64,000 nucleotides of DNA, taken from positions 8,831,501 to 8,895,500 of the forward strand of contig NZ_SAUN01000001.1 in the NCBI RefSeq assembly GCF_004011505.1, written 5' to 3'. The notes under the pieces were generated by a model. The model was not told the origin of the DNA, searched no databases, and worked only from the letters and a program-made list of their open reading frames with translations. This DNA comes from Nonomuraea polychroma. Its GTDB lineage: Bacteria > Actinomycetota > Actinomycetes > Streptosporangiales > Streptosporangiaceae. The position numbers and the translations under genes were made by a program. Position 1 is the stretch's first letter, and every line of letters starts with the position of its first letter. Below, one piece after another: positions 35,525 through 43,552 of the stretch.

Positions 35525-36331
35525 ATGAGACTGGTCGATATCCGGATTTATCCCGTTAAATCCGGTGCCGGATGTCGCGTGCCCGAAGCCACCGTGGAGC
35601 CCTGGGGGCTGGCCGGAGATCGGCGGTGGGCGGTCGTCGACGAGGCGGGCGACAACCTCTGGCTCGGCGAACATCCCCGGATGGCATCGGTCCGCGCGCA
35701 GAACGTGGACGGCGGCGGCCTGCTGCTGTCCGCCCCTGGCATGCCCGACCTGAAAGTCCCGCCGGCTGCCGGGGAGCCGGTGCCTGTAGGCTTCACCGGC
35801 CTGGATCAGGCGATCGCCGCCTCCGACGACGCCCACACCTGGTTCACCCGGCTCCTGGGCTGCCCCGCCCGGCTGGTCTGGCTGGACGACCCGCGCCGCC
35901 GTACCATCGATCCGGCCCACGGAGGCCTGCCCGGCGAGGTGGTCAGCTTCGCGTGGGACGCGCCGCTGCTGCTGACGTCCGCCGCGTCACTGCGTCTCCT
36001 GGACGAGCAGATCGGCGGGGACACCCCGCTCGACATGGCGCGTTTCCGCCCCAACGTGGTGATCGACGGCGCCGAGCCGTACGCCGAGGACTCCTGGACC
36101 GAGATCAGGATCGGCGAGGTCGGCTTCCGTGTCTCGGAGTTGTGCGACCGCTGCGCGGTCACCACCATCGACCCGGTGACCCTGGTCAAGGACAAGGAGC
36201 CGATCCGCACCCTGGCGAAACACCGCCGCTGGGACGGCAAGACCTGGTTCGGCATCCGCCTGGTGCCGCAGAACGCGGGACGACTCCGGCTCGGCGCTCC
36301 GGTCTTCGTCAAACCGGACAGCCGGAGCTAG
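35525..36331 (+). CDS. MOSC domain-containing protein
   Basis: A 268-residue protein with N-terminal MOSC beta-barrel (LVDIRIYPVKSGAGCRVPEA, GLAGDRRWAVVDEAG) and C-terminal MOSC domain (MARFRPNVVIDGAEPYAEDS, then CDRCAVTTIDPVT with the conserved cysteine used for the molybdenum cofactor sulfur, and RRWDGKTWFGIRL). This is the mARC/YcbX layout: binding molybdenum cofactor and reducing N-hydroxylated compounds with electron partners. No ferredoxin domain is fused. The gene is likely transcribed without a leader. Confidence 0.88.
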   Translation: MRLVDIRIYPVKSGAGCRVPEATVEPWGLAGDRRWAVVDEAGDNLWLGEHPRMASVRAQNVDGGGLLLSAPGMPDLKVPPAAGEPVPVGFTGLDQAIAASDDAHTWFTRLLGCPARLVWLDDPRRRTIDPAHGGLPGEVVSFAWDAPLLLTSAASLRLLDEQIGGDTPLDMARFRPNVVIDGAEPYAEDSWTEIRIGEVGFRVSELCDRCAVTTIDPVTLVKDKEPIRTLAKHRRWDGKTWFGIRLVPQNAGRLRLGAPVFVKPDSRS

Positions 36332-36404
36332 GACGGACACCACGGTCTATCGTGGAAGTGAGAGAGGGTCATCAAGCCGAACCTGTGTTCCAGAGGAGGC
36401 TGTG

Positions 36405-36701
36405 ATGAGGGAACACTTCATCTGGGTGACAACGCGCCGCATCAGGCCGGGCACGTTGGAGGAGTTCGAACAGGCCTGGCGTCCGGAGCCCTACCCGGAG
36501 GGTCTGCACCACGCCTACGCGTACTGGACCGAGGATGGGCTGGAGATCACCGGGGTGTCGTTCTGGGATTCGAAGGAGGCGTGCGACGCCTGGCGAGAGT
36601 CGGAGGGCGAGGCACGCCGGCGCGAGGCCATGGCCCCGTATGTCGTGGAGGAGCGAGAAGGCTTCTACCGGGGCCGCGAGCTCGCCGTACCCGTGCGATG
36701 A
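36405..36701 (+). CDS. Small dimeric alpha/beta-barrel (ABM-like) protein
   Basis: A 98-residue protein. The pattern FIWVTTRRIRPGTLEEFEQA, HHAYAYWTEDGLEITGVSFW, DSKEACDAWRESEGEARRRE matches the stress-responsive or antibiotic-monooxygenase ferredoxin-like fold: a beta strand, a helix with conserved acidic residues, then strands. Such proteins are heme-binding, oxygenases or of no known function; the catalytic type is not clear. ATG 36405 follows GAGGAGG at 5 bases; a GTG directly before it is less well placed. Confidence 0.65.
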   Translation: MREHFIWVTTRRIRPGTLEEFEQAWRPEPYPEGLHHAYAYWTEDGLEITGVSFWDSKEACDAWRESEGEARRREAMAPYVVEEREGFYRGRELAVPVR

Positions 36702-36712
36702 GGCAGAGCGGG

Positions 36713-36740
36713 GGCGACGGCGCGTTGCCGCGCCGTCGCC
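36713..36740. terminator. Bidirectional terminator hairpin
   Basis: Arms GGCGACGGCGCG (36713-36724) and its exact complement (36729-36740), 12 bp with a 4-base loop, between two convergent genes. Confidence 0.75.
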
Positions 36741-36748
36741 GGGCTCGA

Positions 36749-37132
36749 TCAGCTGTAGAAGTACTTGCTGCCGCGGCTCACGATGGTGCCGCGCTCGCCC
36801 CAGTAGGTCCTGACCGTGGCGCGGTAGTAGGTGTCCTCGTAAGCGGTGGCCAGGCTCCGGCACGTCTTGCCCGAGTGGCCGTAGTAGTTGTTGTTGTCCC
36901 GCCAGGTGTAGGAGGGGCCGCCGCCGTTGACCGGAACCAGCGCCACCTCGACCCAGCGCGGGCCCTCGCTGTTGTAGGCCTGGGCGCAGATGGAGTCGGT
37001 AGCGTCGTCGTACGTGACGACGCCGTCGCCGACATTCCAGGTGAACGAGGCGGCCTGGGCCGGCTGCGCGAGCACCATGCTCGCCGCCGCCACACCGATG
37101 CCCACAACGGCCGTCTTGATCAGTTTCTTCAT
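36749..37132 (-). CDS. Small secreted protein of unknown function
   Basis: A 127-residue exported protein. Signal peptide MKKLIKTAVVGIGVAAASMV ends after AQPAQAA (about residue 28). The mature part is rich in Tyr, Trp and Ser, with two cysteines (SICAQAY and KTCRSLAT) that may form a disulfide, and ends GTIVSRGSKYFYS. It resembles many small actinobacterial beta-type secreted proteins, but I recognise no domain. It lies just downstream of the thiopeptide-type operon on the same strand, with about 155 bases and its own leader between. Confidence 0.72.
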   Translation of the reverse strand: MKKLIKTAVVGIGVAAASMVLAQPAQAASFTWNVGDGVVTYDDATDSICAQAYNSEGPRWVEVALVPVNGGGPSYTWRDNNNYYGHSGKTCRSLATAYEDTYYRATVRTYWGERGTIVSRGSKYFYS

Positions 37133-37287
37133 CTTTTCCCTTCCGGCTCGAGCGGATCATTCGCCGCTCGTTGCCGATCTTTGACCAGCCGGCCATCATG
37201 ACAAAAGGTCTTACACTGAGTGTTCGCCGCCTAGACACGCAAACGTAGACATCCGCCCACTGATGGGACATTGATCTCACAACGTGC

Positions 37288-38340
37288 CTACCGGCTCTCT
37301 ATGTACTGCCGGATCTGCTCCAGACCCGACACCCCGTACGCGTCCTCCACCGCGTTGGCCGTCAGATGGCACAGGTGGAACCGTTCGAGGGGGGTCAGGC
37401 CCAAGCGGGTGAGGTGCAGGTACGTGTAGTTGAGCAGCACCCGGTAGCGCAGGAACGACGGGTCGGCGAAGACGGCGTCGTGGTAGGCGGGGCTGTCGAA
37501 GATGAGCCGGTGGAGCTCGCTCGGTTCGCGCCGCGGCGCCAGGACGGGGGCTTCGCCCGGCCCGGTCATCGGCTGGGCCAGTTCGCCGGCCCGCTCGCGG
37601 TAGGCGTCCATGAGGGCGGCCCACTCCCGTACGAACGGCATCGGCTCGGACTCGGGCTCGTCCAACGTGCGGATCACGTCGCGGACCCGCGCGACCAGCG
37701 CGTCACGCTGGGCGGCGTAAGCGCGGTCGAACGCGGCCCGGGAGGCGGCGGGGTCGGCCGCCCAGGTCAGGTAGCCCTCCGCGTGCGACCGGAACGACAT
37801 GTAGCTGCTGGTGATCGGCTGGGACGTGTGGGCGACGGTCAGCATCAGGTTCATGGCCACACCCAGCTTGCCGCCGGCGTGCTCGAGCATGTCGAACAGC
37901 AGGTCGTTGCTGTCGGCGTAGAACGACGTGAGCAGGTCAACGGCCTGGTCGCTGCCCAGAACGTGGTGGCGCGAGTCGAACGGCTCCTCGTGAATGGAGT
38001 TGTCGGCCCGCCACGGGGTGAGCGGGCCGCGCTCCTCCTCCCGCATGGCCATCAGCCGGTGCCTGGCCAGGATCGCCTCGGCGTCGAGGGTCGTGGTGGA
38101 CGGGTGTTCCTTCAGGTAGCCGCCGACGATCTCGTCGAGCGCCGGCCGGACGACCTCCCGCCACACGTCCGGCGACGTCCGTACGTTGATCCGCACGTGC
38201 GGGCCCTGACGCCAGTGTCTGAGCACGTACGCCGCCTCGACCTGCTCCCGCACCCGCGCCAGCAGCGGACGTACCGCGCCCAGCAGCAGGGCGTCCCTGT
38301 CGGCGTGGTAGTAGACGTGGGCGCAGTGCCAGGTGGACAT
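37288..38340 (-). CDS. Thiopeptide pyridine-synthase-like protein (TbtD/LazC type, SpaB_C fold)
   Basis: A 350-residue protein of the lantibiotic-dehydratase C-terminal (SpaB_C, thiopeptide-type biosynthesis) family. It opens TWHCAHVYYHADRDALLLGA, with YVLRHWRQGPHVRINVRT close by, the typical W.....Y......RYWxxGPHvRL core. Length fits TbtD/PbtD (about 350), which join two dehydroalanines by a formal [4+2] cycloaddition, making the central pyridine and expelling the leader. It is last in the operon, three bases after the related elimination enzyme. Which of the two related proteins does cycloaddition is inferred from length and order, as in the thiomuracin cluster. Confidence 0.8.
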   Translation of the reverse strand: MSTWHCAHVYYHADRDALLLGAVRPLLARVREQVEAAYVLRHWRQGPHVRINVRTSPDVWREVVRPALDEIVGGYLKEHPSTTTLDAEAILARHRLMAMREEERGPLTPWRADNSIHEEPFDSRHHVLGSDQAVDLLTSFYADSNDLLFDMLEHAGGKLGVAMNLMLTVAHTSQPITSSYMSFRSHAEGYLTWAADPAASRAAFDRAYAAQRDALVARVRDVIRTLDEPESEPMPFVREWAALMDAYRERAGELAQPMTGPGEAPVLAPRREPSELHRLIFDSPAYHDAVFADPSFLRYRVLLNYTYLHLTRLGLTPLERFHLCHLTANAVEDAYGVSGLEQIRQYIESR

Positions 38341-38343
38341 GAG

Positions 38344-39255
38344 TTACCTCCGCGATGCGGCGAGTTCGGTCAGGGTGCTGGCGAGCAGGTATGTCGTCCG
38401 CAGCTCGGCTTCGCGGCCGAGCCCCAGGCGGTTGTGGAAGAGATGGGCGCACCGCAGGAGGATGAGCGGCACGGTACGGCGGGCGGGCGGCAGCGCCATC
38501 GCCAGGTGGGCGTGCGGTGAGCCCGGGTCCCGTGGCCTGCATCGGCCTGCGGCGTGCAGCGGCTCGAGCGCCGCGCGCAACGACTCGACCGACTCGCGCC
38601 AGGTCCCCAGCAAACCGCCGGGGGTGGAGCTCCAGAGGTTCGCGGCCTGCCGCAGGAGCGCTTCCTGGCGCGATCCTTGAGCCGAGGTGGGCCCGGCGGT
38701 CTCGGTGAAGCGGGTCGCGGCGGCGGGGAGATCGGGTTCGGCGACGGCCAGGGTGAGCGTCAGCGCGGCCAGGCCGATGGCCACCCGCTGGTCCATCGGC
38801 GTGCCCGCGCGCAACACGCGCAGCGCCAGCGTGCTGGAGTCTGTGAAGTGGCGCTCCACGGCCGCCAGGCAGGCCTCGTCCCCGTAGGCGGCGTGCTCCG
38901 GCTCGTACGCGATGAACTCGACCGTCTCCCCCGGCCGCAACCGCTCGTCGAAGTGCTCTCTACGTTCCTCCCGGGCGACGACCGCGGCGAAACGGCGGTA
39001 GACGTCCTGGCCGAACGGGGGCGTGGACGGATGCCCGGCGAAATGGGCGGCGGCGGCAGAACGTACCAGGTCGCGGGCCCGGTCCGGGTCGGCCGTCTTC
39101 AGCCGGAGCCGGACATGCTGTCCGCCCTCCCAATACCGCAGGAAGAAGTGCTCCTCCGCGTCCAGCGCGCCGACGACAGGGGACACGACCTCCGTCACCA
39201 GCGCGTCCAGGTCGCCGTAGTGGAACACGTGCGCGCTCACCCACTGCCCGCTCAC
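38344..39255 (-). CDS. Split LanB elimination enzyme (TbtC type, SpaB_C fold)
   Basis: A 303-residue SpaB_C protein: VSAHVFHYGDLDALVTEVVS then FFLRYWEGGQHVRLRLKTAD. In thiopeptide pathways the shorter stand-alone copy removes glutamate from Ser/Thr that were glutamylated by the large LanB partner, leaving dehydroamino acids. The start ATG overlaps the end of the large LanB gene by 4 bases, supporting a functional complex. Length and position match TbtC. It shares its fold with the following pyridine-synthase-like protein, so roles could be swapped. Confidence 0.8.
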   Translation of the reverse strand: MSGQWVSAHVFHYGDLDALVTEVVSPVVGALDAEEHFFLRYWEGGQHVRLRLKTADPDRARDLVRSAAAAHFAGHPSTPPFGQDVYRRFAAVVAREERREHFDERLRPGETVEFIAYEPEHAAYGDEACLAAVERHFTDSSTLALRVLRAGTPMDQRVAIGLAALTLTLAVAEPDLPAAATRFTETAGPTSAQGSRQEALLRQAANLWSSTPGGLLGTWRESVESLRAALEPLHAAGRCRPRDPGSPHAHLAMALPPARRTVPLILLRCAHLFHNRLGLGREAELRTTYLLASTLTELAASRR

Positions 39256-41777
39256 GACCGCGACACCTGTACGGCGTACTCGGTGACGTGGCGTTCCCCA
39301 TCGCCGTACACGGGGGCGTCGGCCGGGTCGGGAAGGGCCTCTTCCAGCACCATCAGAGCGTCCGGGTCGCCGATCGACCGGAGGAATCCGGTGAGCAGCA
39401 GGTGGTCCGTCACGTCCACGTACATCGGCTTGCGTCCCTTGCTCAGCAGCCCGATGCCCAGACCGGCACGCAGGTCCACCACGCGGGCGAAGAAGCGGCG
39501 CGCCACCCCATGGGCGGACAGCCAGGCCGCCAGCCTGGGCAGGTACGCCGCGTCCGCCTCGCCCCTCAGCGGTACGGGGAAGTCACCGGCGCGCAGGCGT
39601 ACGCAGGCGCGGGCCAGGGTCACGCGGCCCACATCCAGGCGCGGCCAGCGTTCCACGACGCCCGGCGGGGGCACGTCACCGCCCGCGCGGAACACCCAGC
39701 CGGGCACCATCGCCGTGGCGGGCTCGCCGAAGACCCGGATGAGGAACTGGAGTGCGGGCGGCAACCAGTGCTGCGCGGCCAGGCCGAGGTGCACGGGCCG
39801 GACCTGGCAGCCGGTGGCGTCCCGCAGGGCCGGCCGCTCGGTGACGGCGTCATAGGTGACCACCAGCTCATCCATCGAAACCTCGGGCATCCCGCCGCTC
39901 GCGCCCGTGCCCGGGTAGGCCAGGGCGACGTCGGCAGTGGCGGTGCGGAGGTTCAGGCCGCCGCCCGCGATGGCCCGGCACTCGGCCAGGCGTACGCCCT
40001 CCTGTGGAGCGCGCAGCAGCGTGGCGGCCGGAGGCTGATCTCCGGCGAGGGTGATCAGCCGATGCAGGCGGGACAGCCCGCGCCCGTAACCGGCGGAGAC
40101 GGTGCCGAGGACCAGGCGCGGGCCATCGGGGGCGGACACTACCTGCACGTAGCAGCACACCGACCCGGGCGCCTGGACGAACGGCGGCCACCCGGTGGCC
40201 AGCTGCGCCAGCTCCTCCACCGGCAGGCAAACCGGGGCGCCGCCGCCCGGTCCCGCGTTCGCGGCCTGCCAGAAGCGCCGGCGGGCCGCGGCCAGCGCCC
40301 GCATTCCCGGCAGGTCGGGCAGCCCCGCACCGCCCGGGGTGGCCAGGGGGTTGCCGAGCAGCTCGCGCACCATCAGCCCCGCCGGCCCAGGATGCTCCGC
40401 GGTGTGCAGGTCACGGTAGAAGACCGGCGCCGGCACGGAGGCGTCGGGCCCGTACCGATCGAGGAAATAGGCGGCCGCGCTGACCTTGGCGGGCAGGTCG
40501 GAGTCGAACAACCCGAGCAGGCCGCGAACGGCATCCAGATCGTCCAGCAGCGCCTGCCACACGCCGGCCCCGCAGCGCCCGGCGACACCGGTCAAGAGCG
40601 CACTTTCCGGGCACAGGTTCTTGTCCGGCAGCCAAGGATGGGCCCGGGCTCCCGGGGAGAGCAGCTCCTCCAGCGCCTCCCGTACGGTGTCGATGCTCTT
40701 GCGGCGGTCGTCACCGTGCGCGGCCTCGGCGATGCGGCGCACCGTCGCCGCCAGCGAGGGCACCGGCAGCCAGGAGGCGAGGACGCCCACCGGGTCGTCC
40801 CCTTGCTCGTCGTAGGGAGGCACCAGCTCGACCAGCCCCGCCTGCACCAGCGGCCGCAGGCCGGGCACCGACCCCGCCGCCACGTCCGGGTGCGTGCGGA
40901 GCCAGGCCAGCGCCGCCCGTACGTCCTTCCCGGCCGGCACGCTCGACAGCCGCTCGGCAGGCCCGGGCCCGAGGAACCAGATCCGCTCCCCGTCGTCGTA
41001 CGCCGCCGGGTTGACCCGCAGCCGCGCCCGCGCGTACACCTCGGGATGCCTGGTCAGCGCCGCCCACACCGGCTGCAGCACGGCCCGGTCGAGCTCGACG
41101 ACCCCCTGCCAGTCCAGGGAGTCCGGCGGCTGCACGGCGGGCCCGCCGGCCGCCCACGCGCCGAGCCCGCTGAGCGTGAACGTCGCGTACGGGCTGGTCT
41201 TGGCCGCGGCCCTGGCCACATACCTGGCCAGGCCGAGCAGCTCCTGGCGTCCCGGGGGGCGGCCGGCGAGCCAGCGGTCCACCTGGGCGGACAGGACGGG
41301 ACTGCCCTGGGCGAGTCCGCGGCGGAAGGTGTCGGCGCCGGCGGCGTGCCGCAGGGCCTCCACCGCCGCGTCCACCTCCGCGGCCAGCACCTCGGGCAGC
41401 CGCCGTCGCACCTCCTCCCGGTGCTCGCGACGCGCCAGCCAGGCCTCGACCCGGTGCGCGAGCTCATCCGGCAGGTACGCGAGCGCGTCGAGGCTGCGCC
41501 GGTCCGGTCGCCGGTCCCCGTACACCGCCCGCCGCAACGCCACGAGCAGCGGCTTCGCCGGGGTGCCCGCGGCCGCGCCGATCGCCTCGTGCAGCGGCTC
41601 GGACAGCTCCGCGCCCTCGCGGGAGAGCCAGGCCGAGACCTCGGCCAGCTCGTCCACCAGCGCCCACGTCTCGACGCAGCGCATCCGTTCCAACCGCTCC
41701 ACCGGCACGCTCGCGACCCGCACCCCGAACACGGGCGCGACCGCGTACCCCGCCCCGGACGGCACTGCTCGGCTCAT
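39252..41777 (-). CDS. Split LanB glutamylation enzyme, tRNA-Glu dependent (TbtB type)
   Basis: An 841-residue lantibiotic dehydratase N-terminal domain protein. Family features: LARYVARAAAKTSPYATFTL (the conserved R.a.K.sPy.tft segment, near residues 183-202) and, in the second half, LHRLITLAGDQPPAATLLRA and the LVVTYDAVTERPALRDATG region. Such proteins use glutamyl-tRNA to glutamylate Ser/Thr of the precursor; it lacks the C-terminal elimination domain, supplied by the next gene. ATG 41777 has AGGAG upstream. The gene follows the precursor by 53 bases. Confidence 0.9.
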   Translation of the reverse strand: MSRAVPSGAGYAVAPVFGVRVASVPVERLERMRCVETWALVDELAEVSAWLSREGAELSEPLHEAIGAAAGTPAKPLLVALRRAVYGDRRPDRRSLDALAYLPDELAHRVEAWLARREHREEVRRRLPEVLAAEVDAAVEALRHAAGADTFRRGLAQGSPVLSAQVDRWLAGRPPGRQELLGLARYVARAAAKTSPYATFTLSGLGAWAAGGPAVQPPDSLDWQGVVELDRAVLQPVWAALTRHPEVYARARLRVNPAAYDDGERIWFLGPGPAERLSSVPAGKDVRAALAWLRTHPDVAAGSVPGLRPLVQAGLVELVPPYDEQGDDPVGVLASWLPVPSLAATVRRIAEAAHGDDRRKSIDTVREALEELLSPGARAHPWLPDKNLCPESALLTGVAGRCGAGVWQALLDDLDAVRGLLGLFDSDLPAKVSAAAYFLDRYGPDASVPAPVFYRDLHTAEHPGPAGLMVRELLGNPLATPGGAGLPDLPGMRALAAARRRFWQAANAGPGGGAPVCLPVEELAQLATGWPPFVQAPGSVCCYVQVVSAPDGPRLVLGTVSAGYGRGLSRLHRLITLAGDQPPAATLLRAPQEGVRLAECRAIAGGGLNLRTATADVALAYPGTGASGGMPEVSMDELVVTYDAVTERPALRDATGCQVRPVHLGLAAQHWLPPALQFLIRVFGEPATAMVPGWVFRAGGDVPPPGVVERWPRLDVGRVTLARACVRLRAGDFPVPLRGEADAAYLPRLAAWLSAHGVARRFFARVVDLRAGLGIGLLSKGRKPMYVDVTDHLLLTGFLRSIGDPDALMVLEEALPDPADAPVYGDGERHVTEYAVQVSRS

Positions 41778-41830
41778 CAAGGCTCCTAGCGGCCGGGGGC
41801 GCGCGACGGCGCCCCCGGCCTATCTGATCA

Positions 41831-42010
41831 CTACTGCTCGGGCACCCAGCAGCTGCACGCCTGCATGTACGACGAGCAGTACGGGCTGTACGAGGACGCG
41901 CCCGTCTCGATGGCCCCGTGCCCCTCGACCACGATCGAGTCGGCGGACAGGACGTCGATGGAGGCCACTTCGAGGCCGCTGAGGTCGAGCGGCAGGATGT
42001 CGTTGCTCAT
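41831..42010 (-). CDS. Thiopeptide-type precursor peptide, 59 residues
   Basis: This short gene encodes an acidic leader beginning MSNDILPLDLSGLEVASIDV and a Ser/Cys-rich tail. The leader ends VVEGHGAIETGA (residues 27-38), closely like the GHGM..VGA end of the thiomuracin and GE2270 precursors TbtA and PbtA. The predicted core starts at Ser39: SSYSPYCSSY (39-48), followed by MQACSCWVPEQ (49-59). It has six serines but only three cysteines (45, 52, 54), much fewer than usual, plus three Tyr, Trp, Met and two Pro. A strong ribosome site (AAAGGAG) precedes ATG 42010. It lies between the dehydrogenase and LanB genes, as precursor genes do. Confidence 0.9.
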   Translation of the reverse strand: MSNDILPLDLSGLEVASIDVLSADSIVVEGHGAIETGASSYSPYCSSYMQACSCWVPEQ

Positions 42011-42055
42011 GGTTCTCCTTTTGTCTGATGAGCTCTGATCCGTGTTCGGCGCGGC

Positions 42056-43534
42056 TCAGGACGGTTCGGCGCCACCTCCTCGGGTCGGGGGACGGTGGAT
42101 CGGGCGGGCCAGCGCGGGACCGCCCGCGCGCGGGGTTCCCGCCAGCAGGAAGGTCAGGCTCCTCCAGCGGGTCCCCACGAGTCCAAGTGCTTGGTCGGCG
42201 GCGTCGGCGCCGTCGGTGTGCAGGCGTGCCGTCAGGCCCAGCGCCGCCACGGTGAGTGCGGCCCGGTGCGCCGCCATGCCGGCCTCGATCTGCCGCGTCC
42301 GGTACCAGCGGGCGCCCATGCCGGCCAGCGGATCGGTGACGGGCACGAGGGCGATCGCGGCAGTACGCAGGGCGTTCCTGGTGTTGGCCAGCAACCTCCC
42401 GGCTTCCGGCACGGCCGTCGCCCCCACCCGGTGCAGCACGTGCCGGCCCGCGTCGTAGCGGTACGCCCCCGGGGCCAGGCCGCGTACCCGCTGCGCCAGC
42501 AGGTACAGCGCCGCCGTGCCCAGACCGTCCCCCGGGTACGGCCGCGCCGCCTCGGCCAGGACGGCGGCCAGCGAACGCAGCGGGATCGGCTCCGGCCGGT
42601 AGCCCGCGGGAGGGGAGGCGCGGCGGGGCACGCCGTCGGCGAGCCGCACCGGCAGCGGGTCCGGGAGCGCCAGCCCGGGCCCCGGTGGCAGCGGCGGCAC
42701 CGCGGGCCGTCGCGCGACCGAGCCGGGATCGGACCTGGCGGCCTGGTGCAAAGCGGCGGCCGGGCCGGGCGGGAGCGGCCGGGGACGCGGCTCGCTCTCC
42801 CGTTCCCAGGGCCCCCGGGGCAGGTGCCGGTGCCGGCGGGGGGCTGTCGGCAGGCGCAGGGTGAGAACGGCCAGCGCGCCTTCCCTGGCGCCGTCGAGGC
42901 CGAGCAGCCGCTCCACCCGCGCGTCCTCGAAACGCAGGTGAACGCCCACCTCCACGCCGAGCCGCCGCCCCACCGCCAGCGCCTGCGCGGCCAGGACGCC
43001 CACTTCCTGGCAGACCAGCCGGTATCCGAGGTCGCCGTACTTGAACATCGACCTCAGGAACACCCCGCTCAGCACCAGCACCGCATGGGGCTGCGGAGCC
43101 GGCGGGCAGGCGAGACAGGCGGTCAGCTCGGGGGTGTGCTCGCCCTGACGCACCCGTTCGAGCGCGTGGTGCACGGGGTCGTAGTGGTACAGGTCGCCGC
43201 AGGCCAGGTACGCCTCCACCGGGTAGAGCGCGCCTCCGGACGGCGCCGGGCGGCCCAGCAGGAGCAGCGGCGGGCCGCCTGCGGGGCGGCCCTGGTCGTC
43301 AGTGGGGTGGTACCAGATGAGCCGGGCGATGCCGAGCAGCTCACGCAGCAGTTCTCCCGCCGCCGCGAGCTCGCCCAGGCCGGACGGGCTCTTCGCGTTG
43401 TGGGGCAAGGGGATGCGGGCGGCGTCCGGGTAGCGCTTGTGCCGGGTCGGCGCGGCGCTCCAGTCGACGGCGAGCGGTCCGCGCTCGCGCAGCGCGGCCA
43501 CGTAGTCGTGGACGGCCGTGTTCGCGGGGCTCAT
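42056..43534 (-). CDS. SagB-type azoline dehydrogenase (two nitroreductase modules)
   Basis: A 492-residue FMN-dependent oxidase. The first nitroreductase module has PAPSGGALYPVEAYLACGDL and later KYGDLGYRLVCQEVGVLAAQ; a proline- and arginine-rich stretch (about 235-315) links it to a second module (GDGLGTAALYLLAQRVRGLA, RQIEAGMAAHRAALTVAALG). In thiopeptide pathways this enzyme oxidises thiazolines to thiazoles (TbtE role). In lactazole the SagB module is fused to an elimination domain; here it is separate. ATG 43534 or GTG 43540 may be the start. It sits between cyclodehydratase and precursor genes. Confidence 0.87.
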   Translation of the reverse strand: MSPANTAVHDYVAALRERGPLAVDWSAAPTRHKRYPDAARIPLPHNAKSPSGLGELAAAGELLRELLGIARLIWYHPTDDQGRPAGGPPLLLLGRPAPSGGALYPVEAYLACGDLYHYDPVHHALERVRQGEHTPELTACLACPPAPQPHAVLVLSGVFLRSMFKYGDLGYRLVCQEVGVLAAQALAVGRRLGVEVGVHLRFEDARVERLLGLDGAREGALAVLTLRLPTAPRRHRHLPRGPWERESEPRPRPLPPGPAAALHQAARSDPGSVARRPAVPPLPPGPGLALPDPLPVRLADGVPRRASPPAGYRPEPIPLRSLAAVLAEAARPYPGDGLGTAALYLLAQRVRGLAPGAYRYDAGRHVLHRVGATAVPEAGRLLANTRNALRTAAIALVPVTDPLAGMGARWYRTRQIEAGMAAHRAALTVAALGLTARLHTDGADAADQALGLVGTRWRSLTFLLAGTPRAGGPALARPIHRPPTRGGGAEPS

Positions 43535-43552
43535 GGTCACGTCGCTCCGGCT

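Noticed and set aside
37288..43534. Class I lanthipeptide cluster
   Set aside because: No LanC cyclase; instead YcaO, SagB and two stand-alone SpaB_C proteins with a TbtA-like leader point to a thiopeptide.
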